The notes under the pieces are model-generated. The model saw only the letters and a list, made by a program, of their open reading frames with translations. It did not search any database and was not told the origin of the DNA. Positions 1 through 8,838 of a stretch of DNA of 36,574 nucleotides are shown piece after piece. The number at the start of each line of letters is the position of its first letter. The first letter of the stretch is position 1. This DNA is from Candidatus Gallipaludibacter merdavium (GTDB lineage: Bacteria; Bacteroidota; Bacteroidia; Bacteroidales; Paludibacteraceae). A program made the position numbers and the translations under genes. Location of the stretch: NCBI GenBank assembly GCA_017694875.1, contig JADIMG010000106.1, positions 1 to 36,574 of the forward strand. Reading direction: 5' to 3'.

Positions 1-1596
1 ATTATTGACACTCCGGGGCACGCCGATTTCGGTGGTGAGGTAGAACGTGTGCTCAATATGGCTGATGGAGTATTGCTGTTGGTGGATGCTTTTGAAGGAC
101 CTATGCCTCAAACGCGTTTTGTGTTGCAGAAAGCCTTGCAAATGAATCTGAAACCGATTGTTGTTATCAATAAGGTAGATAAACTGAACTGTAGGCCGGA
201 TGAAGTGCAAGAAGCCGTATTTGACCTGATGTTCAATTTGAATGCAACGGAAGACCAGCTGGATTTCCATACCATTTATGGTTCTGCTAAAAACAATTGG
301 ATGAGCGAAGACTGGCGCAAACCGACAACCGATATTACAGCTTTGTTGGATGCCATTATTGAATATATCCCTGCACCACCGGTCCTGGAAGGTACGCCAC
401 AAATGTTGATTACCTCTCTTGACTATTCCTCTTATGTGGGGCGTATCGCAGTTGGACGTGTTCATAGGGGTACACTTAGAGAGAACATGGATGTAACATT
501 GGTAAAACGTGACGGAACAAGGATAAAGTCGCGTATCAAGGAATTGGATACCTTTACCGGTTTGGGAAGAACCAAAACGAATGAGGTTAGCTCTGGTGAT
601 ATTTGTGCCGTTGTCGGTATAGAAGGCTTTGAAATCGGTGATACCATTTGCGATGCAGTAGAGCCTGAGGCTTTGGATCCTATTGCAATTGATGAACCAA
701 CCATGAGCATGGTATTTACCATCAACGATTCTCCGTTCTTTGGGAAAGAGGGTAAGTTTGTAACTTCAAGGCATATCAATGACCGTCTTGTCCGTGAGTT
801 GGACAAGAATCTGGCACTTCGTGTAGAGAAAAATCCAAACGAGGATGTTTGGCATGTGTTTGGACGTGGTGTTCTCCACCTTTCGGTGTTAATTGAAACA
901 ATGCGCCGCGAAGGATATGAACTACAGGTAGGTCAGCCGCAGGTAATTATCAAGGAAATAGATGGTGTGAAATGCGAGCCGATTGAACAGCTTACCGTCA
1001 ATACGCCCGAAGAGTGCTCGGGAAAGATTATTGAATTGGTAACCCAGCGCAAGGGAGAGATGGTAAGCATGGAGGCTGTGAACGACCGTATTCAATTGGA
1101 ATTCACTATCCCATCGAGAGGTATTATCGGTTTGCGTACAAAAGTGTTGAACGTTTCAGCAGGTGAAGCTATCATGTCACACCGTTTTCTGGAATACCAA
1201 CCTTATAAGGGAGAAATTGAGAAACGTGTAAATGGCTCTTTGATAGCGATGGAAAGTGGAACGGCTTATGCTTATGCGTTGGATAAACTTCAGGATAGAG
1301 GGCGCTTTTTTATCTTCCCGCAAGAAGAGGTGTATGCCGGGCAAGTGGTTGGAGAAAGTTCCAAGGAAGGCGACATTGTAATCAATGTAACGAAGTCTAA
1401 GAAACTGACTAACATGCGTTCGAAAAGTGCAGATGAAAAGGCCACTTTGCCACCTCCAATCATCTTTAGTCTGGAAGAAGCGTTGGAGTATATTAAGGAG
1501 GATGAGTATGTGGAAGTTACTCCGAGCAAGATAAGGTTGAGAAAAATTATTTTGGATGAAACTGAACGTAAACGAATGGCTAAGAAGCAAGATTAA
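1..1596 (+). CDS. typA: Translational GTPase TypA/BipA, 5'-truncated by window edge
   Basis: Ribosome-associated GTPase of the EF-G/LepA class, involved in 50S assembly and stress adaptation. The frame is open from base 1, so the gene starts outside the window; 531 residues are present against roughly 600 for the family, and the G1 (P-loop) motif is missing. The G3 motif [11 protein letters not shown] is the first thing read, and G4 NKVD follows near base 170. The rest is colinear with BipA: domain II beta barrel, an EF-G III/V-like part with [11 protein letters not shown], and the BipA-specific C-terminal domain ending in a lysine/arginine-rich tail. A separate promoter for the next gene begins just after the stop, so typA is probably the end of its own transcript. 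Identity is very secure. Confidence 0.97.
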   Translation: MIDTPGHADFGGEVERVLNMADGVLLLVDAFEGPMPQTRFVLQKALQMNLKPIVVINKVDKLNCRPDEVQEAVFDLMFNLNATEDQLDFHTIYGSAKNNWMSEDWRKPTTDITALLDAIIEYIPAPPVLEGTPQMLITSLDYSSYVGRIAVGRVHRGTLRENMDVTLVKRDGTRIKSRIKELDTFTGLGRTKTNEVSSGDICAVVGIEGFEIGDTICDAVEPEALDPIAIDEPTMSMVFTINDSPFFGKEGKFVTSRHINDRLVRELDKNLALRVEKNPNEDVWHVFGRGVLHLSVLIETMRREGYELQVGQPQVIIKEIDGVKCEPIEQLTVNTPEECSGKIIELVTQRKGEMVSMEAVNDRIQLEFTIPSRGIIGLRTKVLNVSAGEAIMSHRFLEYQPYKGEIEKRVNGSLIAMESGTAYAYALDKLQDRGRFFIFPQEEVYAGQVVGESSKEGDIVINVTKSKKLTNMRSKSADEKATLPPPIIFSLEEALEYIKEDEYVEVTPSKIRLRKIILDETERKRMAKKQD

Positions 1597-1601
1597 TCGA
1601 A

Positions 1602-1634
1602 ATTTGTGTGGGCAGGAAAAATAATGTACCTTTG
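1602..1634 (+). promoter_or_regulatory. Bacteroidetes-type promoter of tig
   Basis: TTTG at 1602-1605, a 21-nt spacer, then TACCTTTG at 1627-1634. This matches the Bacteroidetes housekeeping consensus (TTTG, 19-21 nt, TAnnTTTG). It lies about 54 bases before the tig start codon. Confidence 0.8.
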
Positions 1635-1687
1635 CCCCCTCGCAATTAGGCAATAAATATTTGGTAATCATTTTAGTATATTAAAAG

Positions 1688-3037
1688 ATGAACGTAACAC
1701 GTAAAGACATCGACCAGCTGAACGCTATGCTTACAATTAGCGTTGAAAAAGCCGATTATGAAGAAAAAGTGGAAAAATCTCTCCGCAATTATCGTAAAAA
1801 AGCAAATATCCCTGGATTCCGTCCGGGTATGGTGCCACTGGGAATGATAAAGAAAATGTATGGAAAGGCAGTATTGGGTGAGGAAGTCAACCATATTCTT
1901 TCTGATGCATTATATGATTATATTAAGAGCAACGATTTGAATGTTTTGGGAGAACCACTGCCAAACGAAACAGAACAACCCGAAGTGAACTTTGACACGG
2001 ACGAAAATTTTGAATTCGTGTTTGACATAGCTTTGGCACCGGAAATAAATACGGATATCGCAGAGGAAGTCATTCCATATTATGAAATCCAGGTGGATGA
2101 AAAAATGGTGGACAACCAAGTACAAATGTTTGCTCAGCGTTTCGGAAAATATTCCCAGGAAGAAACTGTTGAAGAAAATGATGTGCTGAAAGGTCAATTG
2201 GTGGAATTGGAAAACGGTCAGCCAAAAGAAGGCGGCATCAAGGTAGAAGATGCTACTTTGAGCCCACGTCATATTCAGAACGAAGAGCAAAAGAAACTGT
2301 TTATTGGAGCACAAAAAGGAGCCGTTGTTACGTTTAATCCATGGACAGCCTATAATAACAATGAAGTGGAAATTGCTTCTTTGCTCAAAGTGAAAAAAGA
2401 AGAACTTGAAGGCAAAAATGCGGAGTTCACATTCCAAATTCAATCCATTACCCGATATGTGGCTTCTGAAATCAATCAAGAGTTGTTTGACAAGGTATAT
2501 GGAGAAGGAGCCGTAAGCGATGAAGCTGCATTCCGCGCTAAGGTGGCTGAAGGACTCAAGAATGATTTGCAACAGGAAAGTGCTTACCGTTTTGGTATTG
2601 ATGCAAAAAATGCATTGATGAAAAAGAACGAAGGGGCACAATTCCCAGAGGCATTCTTGAAACGTTGGTTGAAAGCCACTAACGAGAAAATGACCGATGA
2701 GACAATTGAGAAAGAATTTCCGCAAATGTTGGATGAATTGAAATGGCAGCTTATCAAGGATAAGATTGCGAAAGCCAACAATATGAAGGTGGAAAACGCA
2801 GAAGTCGAAGCCTATGCTAAACATATTGCACAAATGCAGTTTGCCCAATATGGTTTGGTTGGCATGGAAGATGCTTTGTTGGAAAGATATGCTAAGGATA
2901 TGCTGAAGAAGGAAGATCAGGTACGTGGCATTGTTGAACGTGTATTGGAAAACAAAGTATTTGATTTTGTGAAGTCTGCTGTTAAATTGGACAACAAGAC
3001 TGTCACGATGGAGCAAATGCAGGAATTGTATAAATAA
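1688..3037 (+). CDS. tig: Trigger factor, ribosome-associated chaperone/prolyl isomerase
   Basis: Chaperone that binds the ribosome tunnel exit through L23 and shelters nascent chains in the cytoplasm. The product is 449 residues, normal for the family. The N-terminal domain carries the ribosome-docking signature GFRPGMVP at residues 43-50. The middle PPIase region (about 150-250) is weakly conserved, as in other Bacteroidetes, and the C-terminal part is helical and charged. The gene has its own promoter and is followed after only 2 bases by clpP, so the two are cotranscribed. This start is chosen because it gives the canonical N-terminus (MNVTRKDIDQLNAML) and sits just after the promoter. 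Confidence 0.96.
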   Translation: MNVTRKDIDQLNAMLTISVEKADYEEKVEKSLRNYRKKANIPGFRPGMVPLGMIKKMYGKAVLGEEVNHILSDALYDYIKSNDLNVLGEPLPNETEQPEVNFDTDENFEFVFDIALAPEINTDIAEEVIPYYEIQVDEKMVDNQVQMFAQRFGKYSQEETVEENDVLKGQLVELENGQPKEGGIKVEDATLSPRHIQNEEQKKLFIGAQKGAVVTFNPWTAYNNNEVEIASLLKVKKEELEGKNAEFTFQIQSITRYVASEINQELFDKVYGEGAVSDEAAFRAKVAEGLKNDLQQESAYRFGIDAKNALMKKNEGAQFPEAFLKRWLKATNEKMTDETIEKEFPQMLDELKWQLIKDKIAKANNMKVENAEVEAYAKHIAQMQFAQYGLVGMEDALLERYAKDMLKKEDQVRGIVERVLENKVFDFVKSAVKLDNKTVTMEQMQELYK

Positions 3038-3039
3038 GG

Positions 3040-3720
3040 ATGGTCACAATGGATGATTTCAAAAAATATGCAGTCAAGCATTTGGGGATGAACAGTCTTC
3101 ATTTGCAGAACTACATGGACATTACCAGCAACTACATTTCTCCTTCTATCTTGGAGGAAAGGCAGTTGAATGTAACGCAAATGGATGTGTTCTCACGCTT
3201 GATGATGGACCGTATTATCTTTCTTGGAACGCAAATAGACGATTATACTGCCAATGTTATTCAGGCACAATTGCTTTATTTGGATTCATCTGACCCAGGA
3301 AAAGATATATCTATCTATTTGAATACTCCCGGTGGTTCTGTATATGCCGGTTTGGGCATATACGATACAATGCAGTTTATTTCATCTGATGTTGCTACCA
3401 TCTGTACAGGTATGGCTGCATCCATGGGAGCTGTCTTGCTGGTTGCAGGTGAAAAAGGAAAGCGCTCTGCCCTGAAACATTCCCGTGTGATGATTCATCA
3501 GCCGATGGGTGGTGCTCAGGGTCAGGCTTCTGATATTGAAATTACTGCAAGGGAAATACAGAAACTGAAAAAGGAACTCTATACTATCATTGCCGACCAT
3601 TCAGGAAACACGTACGAAAGAATCGAGAAAGATTCTGACCGTGACTATTGGATGACTTCGCAGGAAGCATTGGAATATGGTATGATAGACCGACTCCTGA
3701 TAAGGGAAAAAACGAAATAA
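3040..3720 (+). CDS. clpP: ATP-dependent Clp protease proteolytic subunit
   Basis: Serine peptidase that forms the double heptameric barrel fed by ClpX or ClpA/C unfoldases. The catalytic triad is visible: Ser128 in GMAASMGA, His153 in MIHQPMGG, and Asp202 in DSDRDYWM. The Ser-His (25) and His-Asp (49) spacings equal those of E. coli ClpP. The product is 226 residues. An internal Met four codons in is a possible alternative start, and the N-terminal stretch is likely a processed propeptide. It follows tig by 2 bases. Unusually, clpX does not follow; a terminator and cutC do. Confidence 0.97.
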   Translation: MVTMDDFKKYAVKHLGMNSLHLQNYMDITSNYISPSILEERQLNVTQMDVFSRLMMDRIIFLGTQIDDYTANVIQAQLLYLDSSDPGKDISIYLNTPGGSVYAGLGIYDTMQFISSDVATICTGMAASMGAVLLVAGEKGKRSALKHSRVMIHQPMGGAQGQASDIEITAREIQKLKKELYTIIADHSGNTYERIEKDSDRDYWMTSQEALEYGMIDRLLIREKTK

Positions 3721-3741
3721 GATTTATTTTTCAGATAACAG

Positions 3742-3782
3742 AATGGGTTGTGTCAATGTCGGCATGACCCATTTTGTTTTTT
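3742..3782 (+). terminator. Intrinsic terminator after clpP
   Basis: An 11-bp stem (3742-3752 with 3763-3773, two G-U pairs) whose 3' arm runs into a T-rich tract ending at 3782. It closes the tig-clpP transcript. Confidence 0.75.
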
Positions 3783-3829
3783 AGCGAAAAATCTTCTTGT
3801 GCGTTATCGATACAATTCAGAAGAAATTT

Positions 3830-3837
3830 TAAATTTG
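3830..3837 (+). promoter_or_regulatory. Putative -7 element of cutC promoter
   Basis: TAAATTTG matches the TAnnTTTG consensus 20 bases before the cutC start. No good TTG -33 element is seen at the right distance, so this promoter is weak or needs an activator. Confidence 0.5.
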
Positions 3838-3857
3838 CGTGACTAATAAGTTACAGA

Positions 3858-4613
3858 ATGGATAGGGATTTGTTTAAAGTGGAGGTATGTGCCAATTCAT
3901 ACCAAAGTTGTTTGGCTGCCCGACAAGGGGGTGCGGGTAGGGTAGAGTTATGTGCCTCCATGTCGGAGGGTGGCACTACACCTTCTTATGGAACGATATG
4001 TAAGGCCCGCGATATCGAGGGTTTGCGGTTGCATGTATTGATACGTCCGCGTGGGAGTGATTTCCATTATACATCTGAGGAAATAGATATCATGATGAAA
4101 GATATCAGCATGTGCCAATCATTGGGTGTGGATGGAGTGGTGTTTGGTGTCTTAAGGACAGATGGTCAGGTAGACAAGGAAACCATGAAGCGGCTTATGG
4201 ATGCTTCCAAGGGTATGTCTGTGACATTTCACAGGGCATTTGACCATTGTCGCAATCCGTTCCAGGCTTTGGACGATATTGTAGAATTGGGCTGCCATCG
4301 CATTCTTACATCCGGTCAGCAACCTTCTGCTATAAAAGGGACGAACCTTTTGCGTCAGTTGGTAGAGGCTGCGGCAGGTCGCATTCAGATTATGCCAGGA
4401 TGCGGTTTGAATGCCGGAAATATTGCCCAGATTGCGCAAGCAACAGGAGCAAGAGAGTTTCATTTCTCCGCCCGTCGTCAGGTGGAAAGTCAGATGGAAT
4501 TCAGATACCAGGGCGTATGTATGGGAATGGCCTGCAATGAATTTGTACGGGAGGAAACCGATTGCCAACAAGTGAAAGCAGCTATAGAAGCCTTGCTTGC
4601 TTTGCCGCTATAG
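3858..4613 (+). CDS. cutC: CutC family protein
   Basis: CutC family TIM-barrel protein, historically linked to copper homeostasis, although its biochemical role is unsettled. The N-terminal block is characteristic: FKVEVCANSYQSCLAARQGG, then RVELCASMSEGGTTPS, then the LIRPRGSDFHY motif and DGVVFGVL. FHRAFDHC, RILTSGQQ and MPGCGLN follow. The length (251) is normal. It has its own -7 element after the clpP terminator and is probably monocistronic. It ends 13 bases from the stop of the convergent transglutaminase gene with no clear hairpin in between, so the two transcripts may overlap at their 3' ends. Confidence 0.93.
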   Translation: MDRDLFKVEVCANSYQSCLAARQGGAGRVELCASMSEGGTTPSYGTICKARDIEGLRLHVLIRPRGSDFHYTSEEIDIMMKDISMCQSLGVDGVVFGVLRTDGQVDKETMKRLMDASKGMSVTFHRAFDHCRNPFQALDDIVELGCHRILTSGQQPSAIKGTNLLRQLVEAAAGRIQIMPGCGLNAGNIAQIAQATGAREFHFSARRQVESQMEFRYQGVCMGMACNEFVREETDCQQVKAAIEALLALPL

Positions 4614-4626
4614 CTGCTTGATGAGG

Positions 4627-7251
4627 TTATATGTTGTCAAATACTTTGATTAACTGGTTGCCTAAGCCAATGTTGTAGCCTTGTGAGAAAAAGACAACAC
4701 GGTTGAAGGTGTCGGCAATAACAAACATCGGCAGGCGTCCATTGCTCTCCACTTCCATATTATCTGCCATCATTTTTCGGATAGAACCATTGGTGTCAAT
4801 ACCGAAATATACGTTTGATGGCAAGCCTTTCAAGTGGTTCTTATTACATCTCTTATAGTCGCTTTCTGATGCGAAAAGGAGTAGGATGGGTCTGCCCCAA
4901 GCTTCCATTTGTTGGGCATTGGCAATTAGGTCGCGTAAAGCGTGATTGGTAGGTTCCTTGCCGAAGTCAATCAAACCGACAACAAAATATCCTCTGCCTG
5001 TCGTTTGCAGGATGGACTTTATTTGACCGTCAATGGTCGTGTATCTGGCTTCCGAGTTGAAATTTCCAATCACTCTGAACTGTTCCTTGCTTTCCCTCAC
5101 CATTAAATTGGCGGTCGTGATTGAGTCTTTGCTGATGCTGAAAAATTCCATATCGCAAAGCACATTGCCTTGTGCCATGCGTGAACCGCTTACCAATACG
5201 TAATATCCGCATTCCAATTTAGCCCCGTCCTTGAATGTAGTTGTCCAGTCAGTTGTTTCCGGGTAGTTCAACAGTTTGAAGGTGCCGTTTTCATATTTTG
5301 AAAGGGTAAAGTGCGTGTAATATTTCGGATTGTCGAGCATTCTGATGGGTGAAAAGTTGAGTTGCAGCATGCCTGTATCTTTGGTCGTTTGTTCGTTTGC
5401 ATTGAAATCAACACTAATAATTTGACTATCTGGCTGAATATATTTGATACTGCCAGTGATTTCATCCAGCCAGGCGGAAATGCCCAAGCTTCTTGCCATG
5501 GCAACAAAGAATACCTCTCTTGACTGCGAGTCGCATACCTTGGTTTGGAATACTTTAACAGGGTTGATGAAGACATATTTCATGGAATACTCATCCACTA
5601 TATGCAAACTGTCCTTGCACCATTGTACCAGAAGAGCAGGATTGGCTTTAAAACGTTCGGTCAAATCGGCAGGAAGATGGTCTTGCAGCCACTTTCTGTA
5701 AGGTGTCAGCAATTCTGTGCTCACTCTTGGACAAAGTACCTTATTCATGTCGCTTTGTGAGTCTGTATTATAGAGATGGTCTTCCAGCACTTCGGCAGGT
5801 GTGTCTCTCAAATCCTTTTCTGAAATGGATTCCAAGAGCATGATGGCCCTTTCTGCCTTGCCATTCTGAACAGAGTTGGTCAGAAATGCCGTGATGGCGG
5901 GGTGGTTGCCTCTTGCTCCGATAAGCAATGTACTTACTTTTTGCGGATCAAGTTGGAGTTTTGCTGCCAATGCTTCAGCTTTTTCTTGTGTATAGAATGT
6001 CGCTGTATAGGCTTTTCTGATGGAATCCTCTTCAATCATGCGTTGGGTGTTGCAAGCTCTTTGTTCTTCTGTGACAGATGGGATACATGCTTTTTCTGCT
6101 GGAGGAACGATTTCCACTTGCATGTGTTCTATCTTGTCGTATTCCTGGTGGTCTAATGTAATGGTGATGCAACTGTCCTTGCCAAATGACACTTTCTTGA
6201 AGCCAAACAGATTGTCTTTCTCGACCATAATCATCATGTCACCTTTACCGGCAGTGAGGTGGCTTTGTCCCTTATTGTCAGTGTACTTGGTCGCAACCGT
6301 ATAGAACTCTGCATAGTTGTAAAGTTTGAATTCCACTTTAGCTCCTTCTTGTGGGATACCATTGGAGTCCGTTACCGTAACTGTGACTTTGGAGGGTGAA
6401 GGAGCATAATTCTCAATCACATTGATTTCGGTAAACAGAGCCGTTTGTTGCATGACATCTTCCGGCCCGTCGTATTTACCGAAAACCTTGGTGTGCATCA
6501 GCATGCCGCGACTGGCAGGAGCATTGAACCATCCGAGATTGAGTATAGGTTCCGGTTCGCAGGCACCTAGAAAATACCATTCGCCGTCCACCCATGCTTC
6601 CACCCATGCGTGGTTGTCGTCAGTGTGTGCCCATCGTGGGGTATATACTTGACGGGCCGGTATGCCTATAGCTCTGAGTGCAGCTACCAGCAAGGTCGAT
6701 TCCTCTCCACAGCGGCCATAAGCTGTGCGAACTGTAGCAAGTGGTGAACTGGTGCGGGCATCGGAAGGAGTATATATAGCCTTTTCGTGGCACCAATGGT
6801 TGACTTCCAATACCGCATCGTACATGCTTAGATGCTTTACTCTGTCTTTCAGTTCATGGTAAAACACCTCTCTGGCATTGTCCAGATTTTCATTGTTGAC
6901 GCGCGGAGGAAGGATGAAATGCCGCATTTCCCGTTCAGGGACAGAACTGCCCCATGGCATGGTGGATAATGCCTCTTCGGTCAGATGAAAGTTTTTCAAG
7001 TAATATTCTCCATCCATATTAAGCATATCGCCAAGTGGCATATAGGCGTAGAGGAACATCATGGCTTCGCGTTCCTTGACGCTCAAGTCCTCTTCAAATA
7101 CCCTGAATATAGCAGGATTGGCTATGGCAGTTTGTTTGGCTTGAAAATCCTCTTCCACCATTTTTCTGTAGTTTTTGTCAGAGATGAAATGCTCTGTGCA
7201 AGAACTGAGAGTCAGGGTGAAAGCAGCAATTGAAAAAAGCAGTTTTTTCAT
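4627..7251 (-). CDS. Transglutaminase-like lipoprotein with C-terminal thioredoxin-like domain
   Basis: Large (874 aa) predicted lipoprotein. The signal peptide ends in LTLSSC, with Cys18 as the lipidation site, so it should sit in the periplasm or at the cell surface. Residues about 150-235 form a transglutaminase/papain-like core with YGRCGEES (Cys181) and DDNHAWVEAW (His214). The third residue, usually Asp, is not obvious; Glu232 in GACEPEP is the nearest candidate. A carboxypeptidase-regulatory-like beta domain follows at about 285-370. The last ~120 residues resemble a TlpA/thioredoxin fold with a cis-proline-like GRLPMFVIAD but no CxxC, so no redox role is expected. It starts 4 bases after the GH29 gene and is cotranscribed. 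The substrate is unknown; peptide cleavage is as likely as cross-linking. Confidence 0.8.
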   Translation of the reverse strand: MKKLLFSIAAFTLTLSSCTEHFISDKNYRKMVEEDFQAKQTAIANPAIFRVFEEDLSVKEREAMMFLYAYMPLGDMLNMDGEYYLKNFHLTEEALSTMPWGSSVPEREMRHFILPPRVNNENLDNAREVFYHELKDRVKHLSMYDAVLEVNHWCHEKAIYTPSDARTSSPLATVRTAYGRCGEESTLLVAALRAIGIPARQVYTPRWAHTDDNHAWVEAWVDGEWYFLGACEPEPILNLGWFNAPASRGMLMHTKVFGKYDGPEDVMQQTALFTEINVIENYAPSPSKVTVTVTDSNGIPQEGAKVEFKLYNYAEFYTVATKYTDNKGQSHLTAGKGDMMIMVEKDNLFGFKKVSFGKDSCITITLDHQEYDKIEHMQVEIVPPAEKACIPSVTEEQRACNTQRMIEEDSIRKAYTATFYTQEKAEALAAKLQLDPQKVSTLLIGARGNHPAITAFLTNSVQNGKAERAIMLLESISEKDLRDTPAEVLEDHLYNTDSQSDMNKVLCPRVSTELLTPYRKWLQDHLPADLTERFKANPALLVQWCKDSLHIVDEYSMKYVFINPVKVFQTKVCDSQSREVFFVAMARSLGISAWLDEITGSIKYIQPDSQIISVDFNANEQTTKDTGMLQLNFSPIRMLDNPKYYTHFTLSKYENGTFKLLNYPETTDWTTTFKDGAKLECGYYVLVSGSRMAQGNVLCDMEFFSISKDSITTANLMVRESKEQFRVIGNFNSEARYTTIDGQIKSILQTTGRGYFVVGLIDFGKEPTNHALRDLIANAQQMEAWGRPILLLFASESDYKRCNKNHLKGLPSNVYFGIDTNGSIRKMMADNMEVESNGRLPMFVIADTFNRVVFFSQGYNIGLGNQLIKVFDNI

Positions 7252-7255
7252 GTTG

Positions 7256-8560
7256 TTACTTTTCGTAGGTTGTTAATTCTATAATGTTTACGGGTTCATT
7301 GGTTGGTCTCAACTGAAGTATCACTCCGTTGGACTTGTCTTGTGTAAAGTCAGTTTTCTTGCCGTCATTCAAGCATATGGCCTTTTTTACCTTGATTTTT
7401 AACGGCAGGTAAACGACATTATCCTCCTGTTGTATGACGTGTACGTACAGTTTGTTGCCTTTTCGTGTGGTAACTCCCCAAGTTCTGGGAGAAATATCGC
7501 CAGCAGTAGTGCCTTTGATGGTATGCCCGTACTTTTTCATCCATTCCCCTATTTGGTGAAGTCTTTCAACAGCCAAATCAGGTAATGTTCCGTCGGGGCG
7601 TGGCCCAATGTTCAGGAGCAAATTGGCACCACGACCGGCAGCACTCACCAGATATTGGATGAGTGTATCGGCCGATTTATAGTTTAGATCGTTGATGTCA
7701 TATCCCCATCTTCTGTTCATGGTTTGGCATGTTTCCAGAGGCAAGTTGCTGATACCAGATTCACCGGAGTAGCCGGCCGTATTTTCGCCAGGAAGGTCAC
7801 GTTCAAAAATCTGGATATCTTCGCCCGGTTGAGGTTTCAAGTGATGATTATTGGCAATCAGACAAGCCGGTTGCAGTTGGTGAATGTGCATATATAGCTC
7901 GTCATATTTCCAGTTAAAGTCGCGTGGCATGTCCCAATCGCCATCCAGCCAAATGGCACCTATTGGTCCATAATTGGACAGCAGTTCTGTGAGTTGGTTT
8001 TTCATGAAAGAAAAATAAGGCTCATAGTTACCGTCCCATGTAGGTCGGCCAGTGCCCACTCCCGTCCTTCCTCGCGGTGCGTCCGTTCTTCCCCAGTCAA
8101 TCAAAGAATAGTAGAAATGCAGGCGTATACCTTCCTGCTGGCAAGCCTCTGCTATTTCCTTGATGATATCCCGTTTGAAAGGGGTGGCATCCATGATGTT
8201 GTAGGGCGAATATTGCGTGTAGAACATGGAAAAACCGTCGTGGTGGCGGGTGGTGATGCAGATGTATTCCGCGCCGCTTGCCTTGATGTCTTTCACCCAC
8301 TGGTGGGCATTGAATTGAGCCGGATAAAATCCTCCAGCCAATTTCCCGTATTCCTTGTAATGGATGTCGCGGTTGCTCATGACCCATTCACCGTCACCCA
8401 ACATAGAGTAGATACCCCAGTGGATAAAGATGCCCAAACCGGCATTGCGGAATTCCTCTCTTGCCTGGATGTTAAGTTCGCTTGGAACATAGCCCTGTTG
8501 TGAAAAAAGACTGAATATGCAGGCAATGAATATTGTTATGGTGCATAGTGTGTGTTTCAT
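7256..8560 (-). CDS. Secreted alpha-L-fucosidase, glycoside hydrolase family 29
   Basis: Predicted retaining exo-alpha-L-fucosidase, with a hydrophobic N-terminal signal (about 20 residues) directing it out of the cytoplasm. GH29 features appear in order: FRNAGLGIFIHWGIYS (37-52), TTRHHDGFSMF (103-113), HFYYSLIDWG (148-157), and GAIWLDGDWD with Asp206 as likely nucleophile. SAAGRGANLLLNIGPRPDG lies further on. At 434 residues it holds the catalytic barrel plus a short C-terminal beta domain and lacks added carbohydrate-binding modules. The acid/base residue cannot be fixed by eye; the QIFERDLPGENT region is a candidate. Two tandem promoters precede it, and the transglutaminase-like gene follows in the same transcript. 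Family assignment is strong; the exact linkage cleaved is not known. Confidence 0.92.
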   Translation of the reverse strand: MKHTLCTITIFIACIFSLFSQQGYVPSELNIQAREEFRNAGLGIFIHWGIYSMLGDGEWVMSNRDIHYKEYGKLAGGFYPAQFNAHQWVKDIKASGAEYICITTRHHDGFSMFYTQYSPYNIMDATPFKRDIIKEIAEACQQEGIRLHFYYSLIDWGRTDAPRGRTGVGTGRPTWDGNYEPYFSFMKNQLTELLSNYGPIGAIWLDGDWDMPRDFNWKYDELYMHIHQLQPACLIANNHHLKPQPGEDIQIFERDLPGENTAGYSGESGISNLPLETCQTMNRRWGYDINDLNYKSADTLIQYLVSAAGRGANLLLNIGPRPDGTLPDLAVERLHQIGEWMKKYGHTIKGTTAGDISPRTWGVTTRKGNKLYVHVIQQEDNVVYLPLKIKVKKAICLNDGKKTDFTQDKSNGVILQLRPTNEPVNIIELTTYEK

Positions 8561-8591
8561 GGTGTGATAAATGTCATTATGATATAGATGA

Positions 8592-8623
8592 CAAAAATAC
8601 GGAAAGGCGAGTGGAGTAGCAAA
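8592..8623 (-). promoter_or_regulatory. Proximal promoter (P1) of the GH29 operon
   Basis: Read on the minus strand: TTTG (complement of 8620-8623), a 20-nt spacer, then TATTTTTG (complement of 8592-8599). This is a perfect -7 element 31 bases before the fucosidase ATG. Confidence 0.75.
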
Positions 8624-8654
8624 TGGAAAACGCAGTTTTACGATTTGCTAATCC
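8613..8654. promoter_or_regulatory. Inverted repeat over the P1 -33 region, possible operator
   Basis: GGAGTAGCAAAT (8613-8624) and ATTTGCTAATCC (8643-8654) are complementary at 11 of 12 positions across an 18-nt gap. A further GGC/GCC match lies just outside both arms. The left arm covers the P1 -33 element. It could bind a dimeric regulator, or fold in RNA started at P2. Confidence 0.4.
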
Positions 8655-8675
8655 CAAGCCGCATCCTATTTTATT

Positions 8676-8706
8676 CAAATATAGTGAAAGGCAAGCGGAG
8701 TGGCAA
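8676..8706 (-). promoter_or_regulatory. Distal promoter (P2) of the GH29 operon, duplicate of P1
   Basis: Read on the minus strand: TTG (complement of 8704-8706), a 20-nt spacer, then TATATTTG (complement of 8676-8683). Every element is displaced exactly 84 bases from P1. Confidence 0.65.
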
Positions 8707-8775
8707 GTACATAACGGAATTTTATAGGTTGATGTTTCTTGGGGTTTTGTGTAAAAACAGTGATAGGGTTTACAG

Positions 8776-8813
8776 AAAATAAAAGCGGGATTGGCATCAA
8801 AGCCAATCCCGCT
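8776..8813 (-). terminator. Strong intrinsic terminator after the pectate lyase gene
   Basis: A perfect 12-bp GC-rich stem (8784-8795 with 8802-8813, 6-nt loop) is followed on the minus strand by a T-rich tract. It separates the lyase operon from the GH29 promoters. Confidence 0.88.
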
Positions 8814-8838
8814 GAGCCTGAAGATTATGAATGAGTTG

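Larger units (their letters stand above)
8592..8724. repeat. Imperfect 49-bp direct repeat carrying both GH29 promoters
   Basis: 8592-8640 and 8676-8724 align without gaps at 37 of 49 positions by hand count. The best-matching core includes GAAAGGC and GGAGT. Each copy contains one complete promoter. The surrounding stretch 8561-8838 holds no credible gene; a 64-codon open frame at 8588-8782 is judged spurious. Confidence 0.7.

Noticed and set aside
1910-3016. 368-codon open frame antisense to tig
   Set aside because: It lies wholly within the well-supported trigger factor gene. Its product is rich in Phe, His, Ile and Leu with no domain, as expected from the reverse complement of this codon usage.
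8588-8782. 64-codon plus-strand frame between the pectate lyase and fucosidase genes
   Set aside because: It overlaps both GH29 promoters and the repeat and has no ribosome site or recognisable product. The region is explained by regulatory elements.
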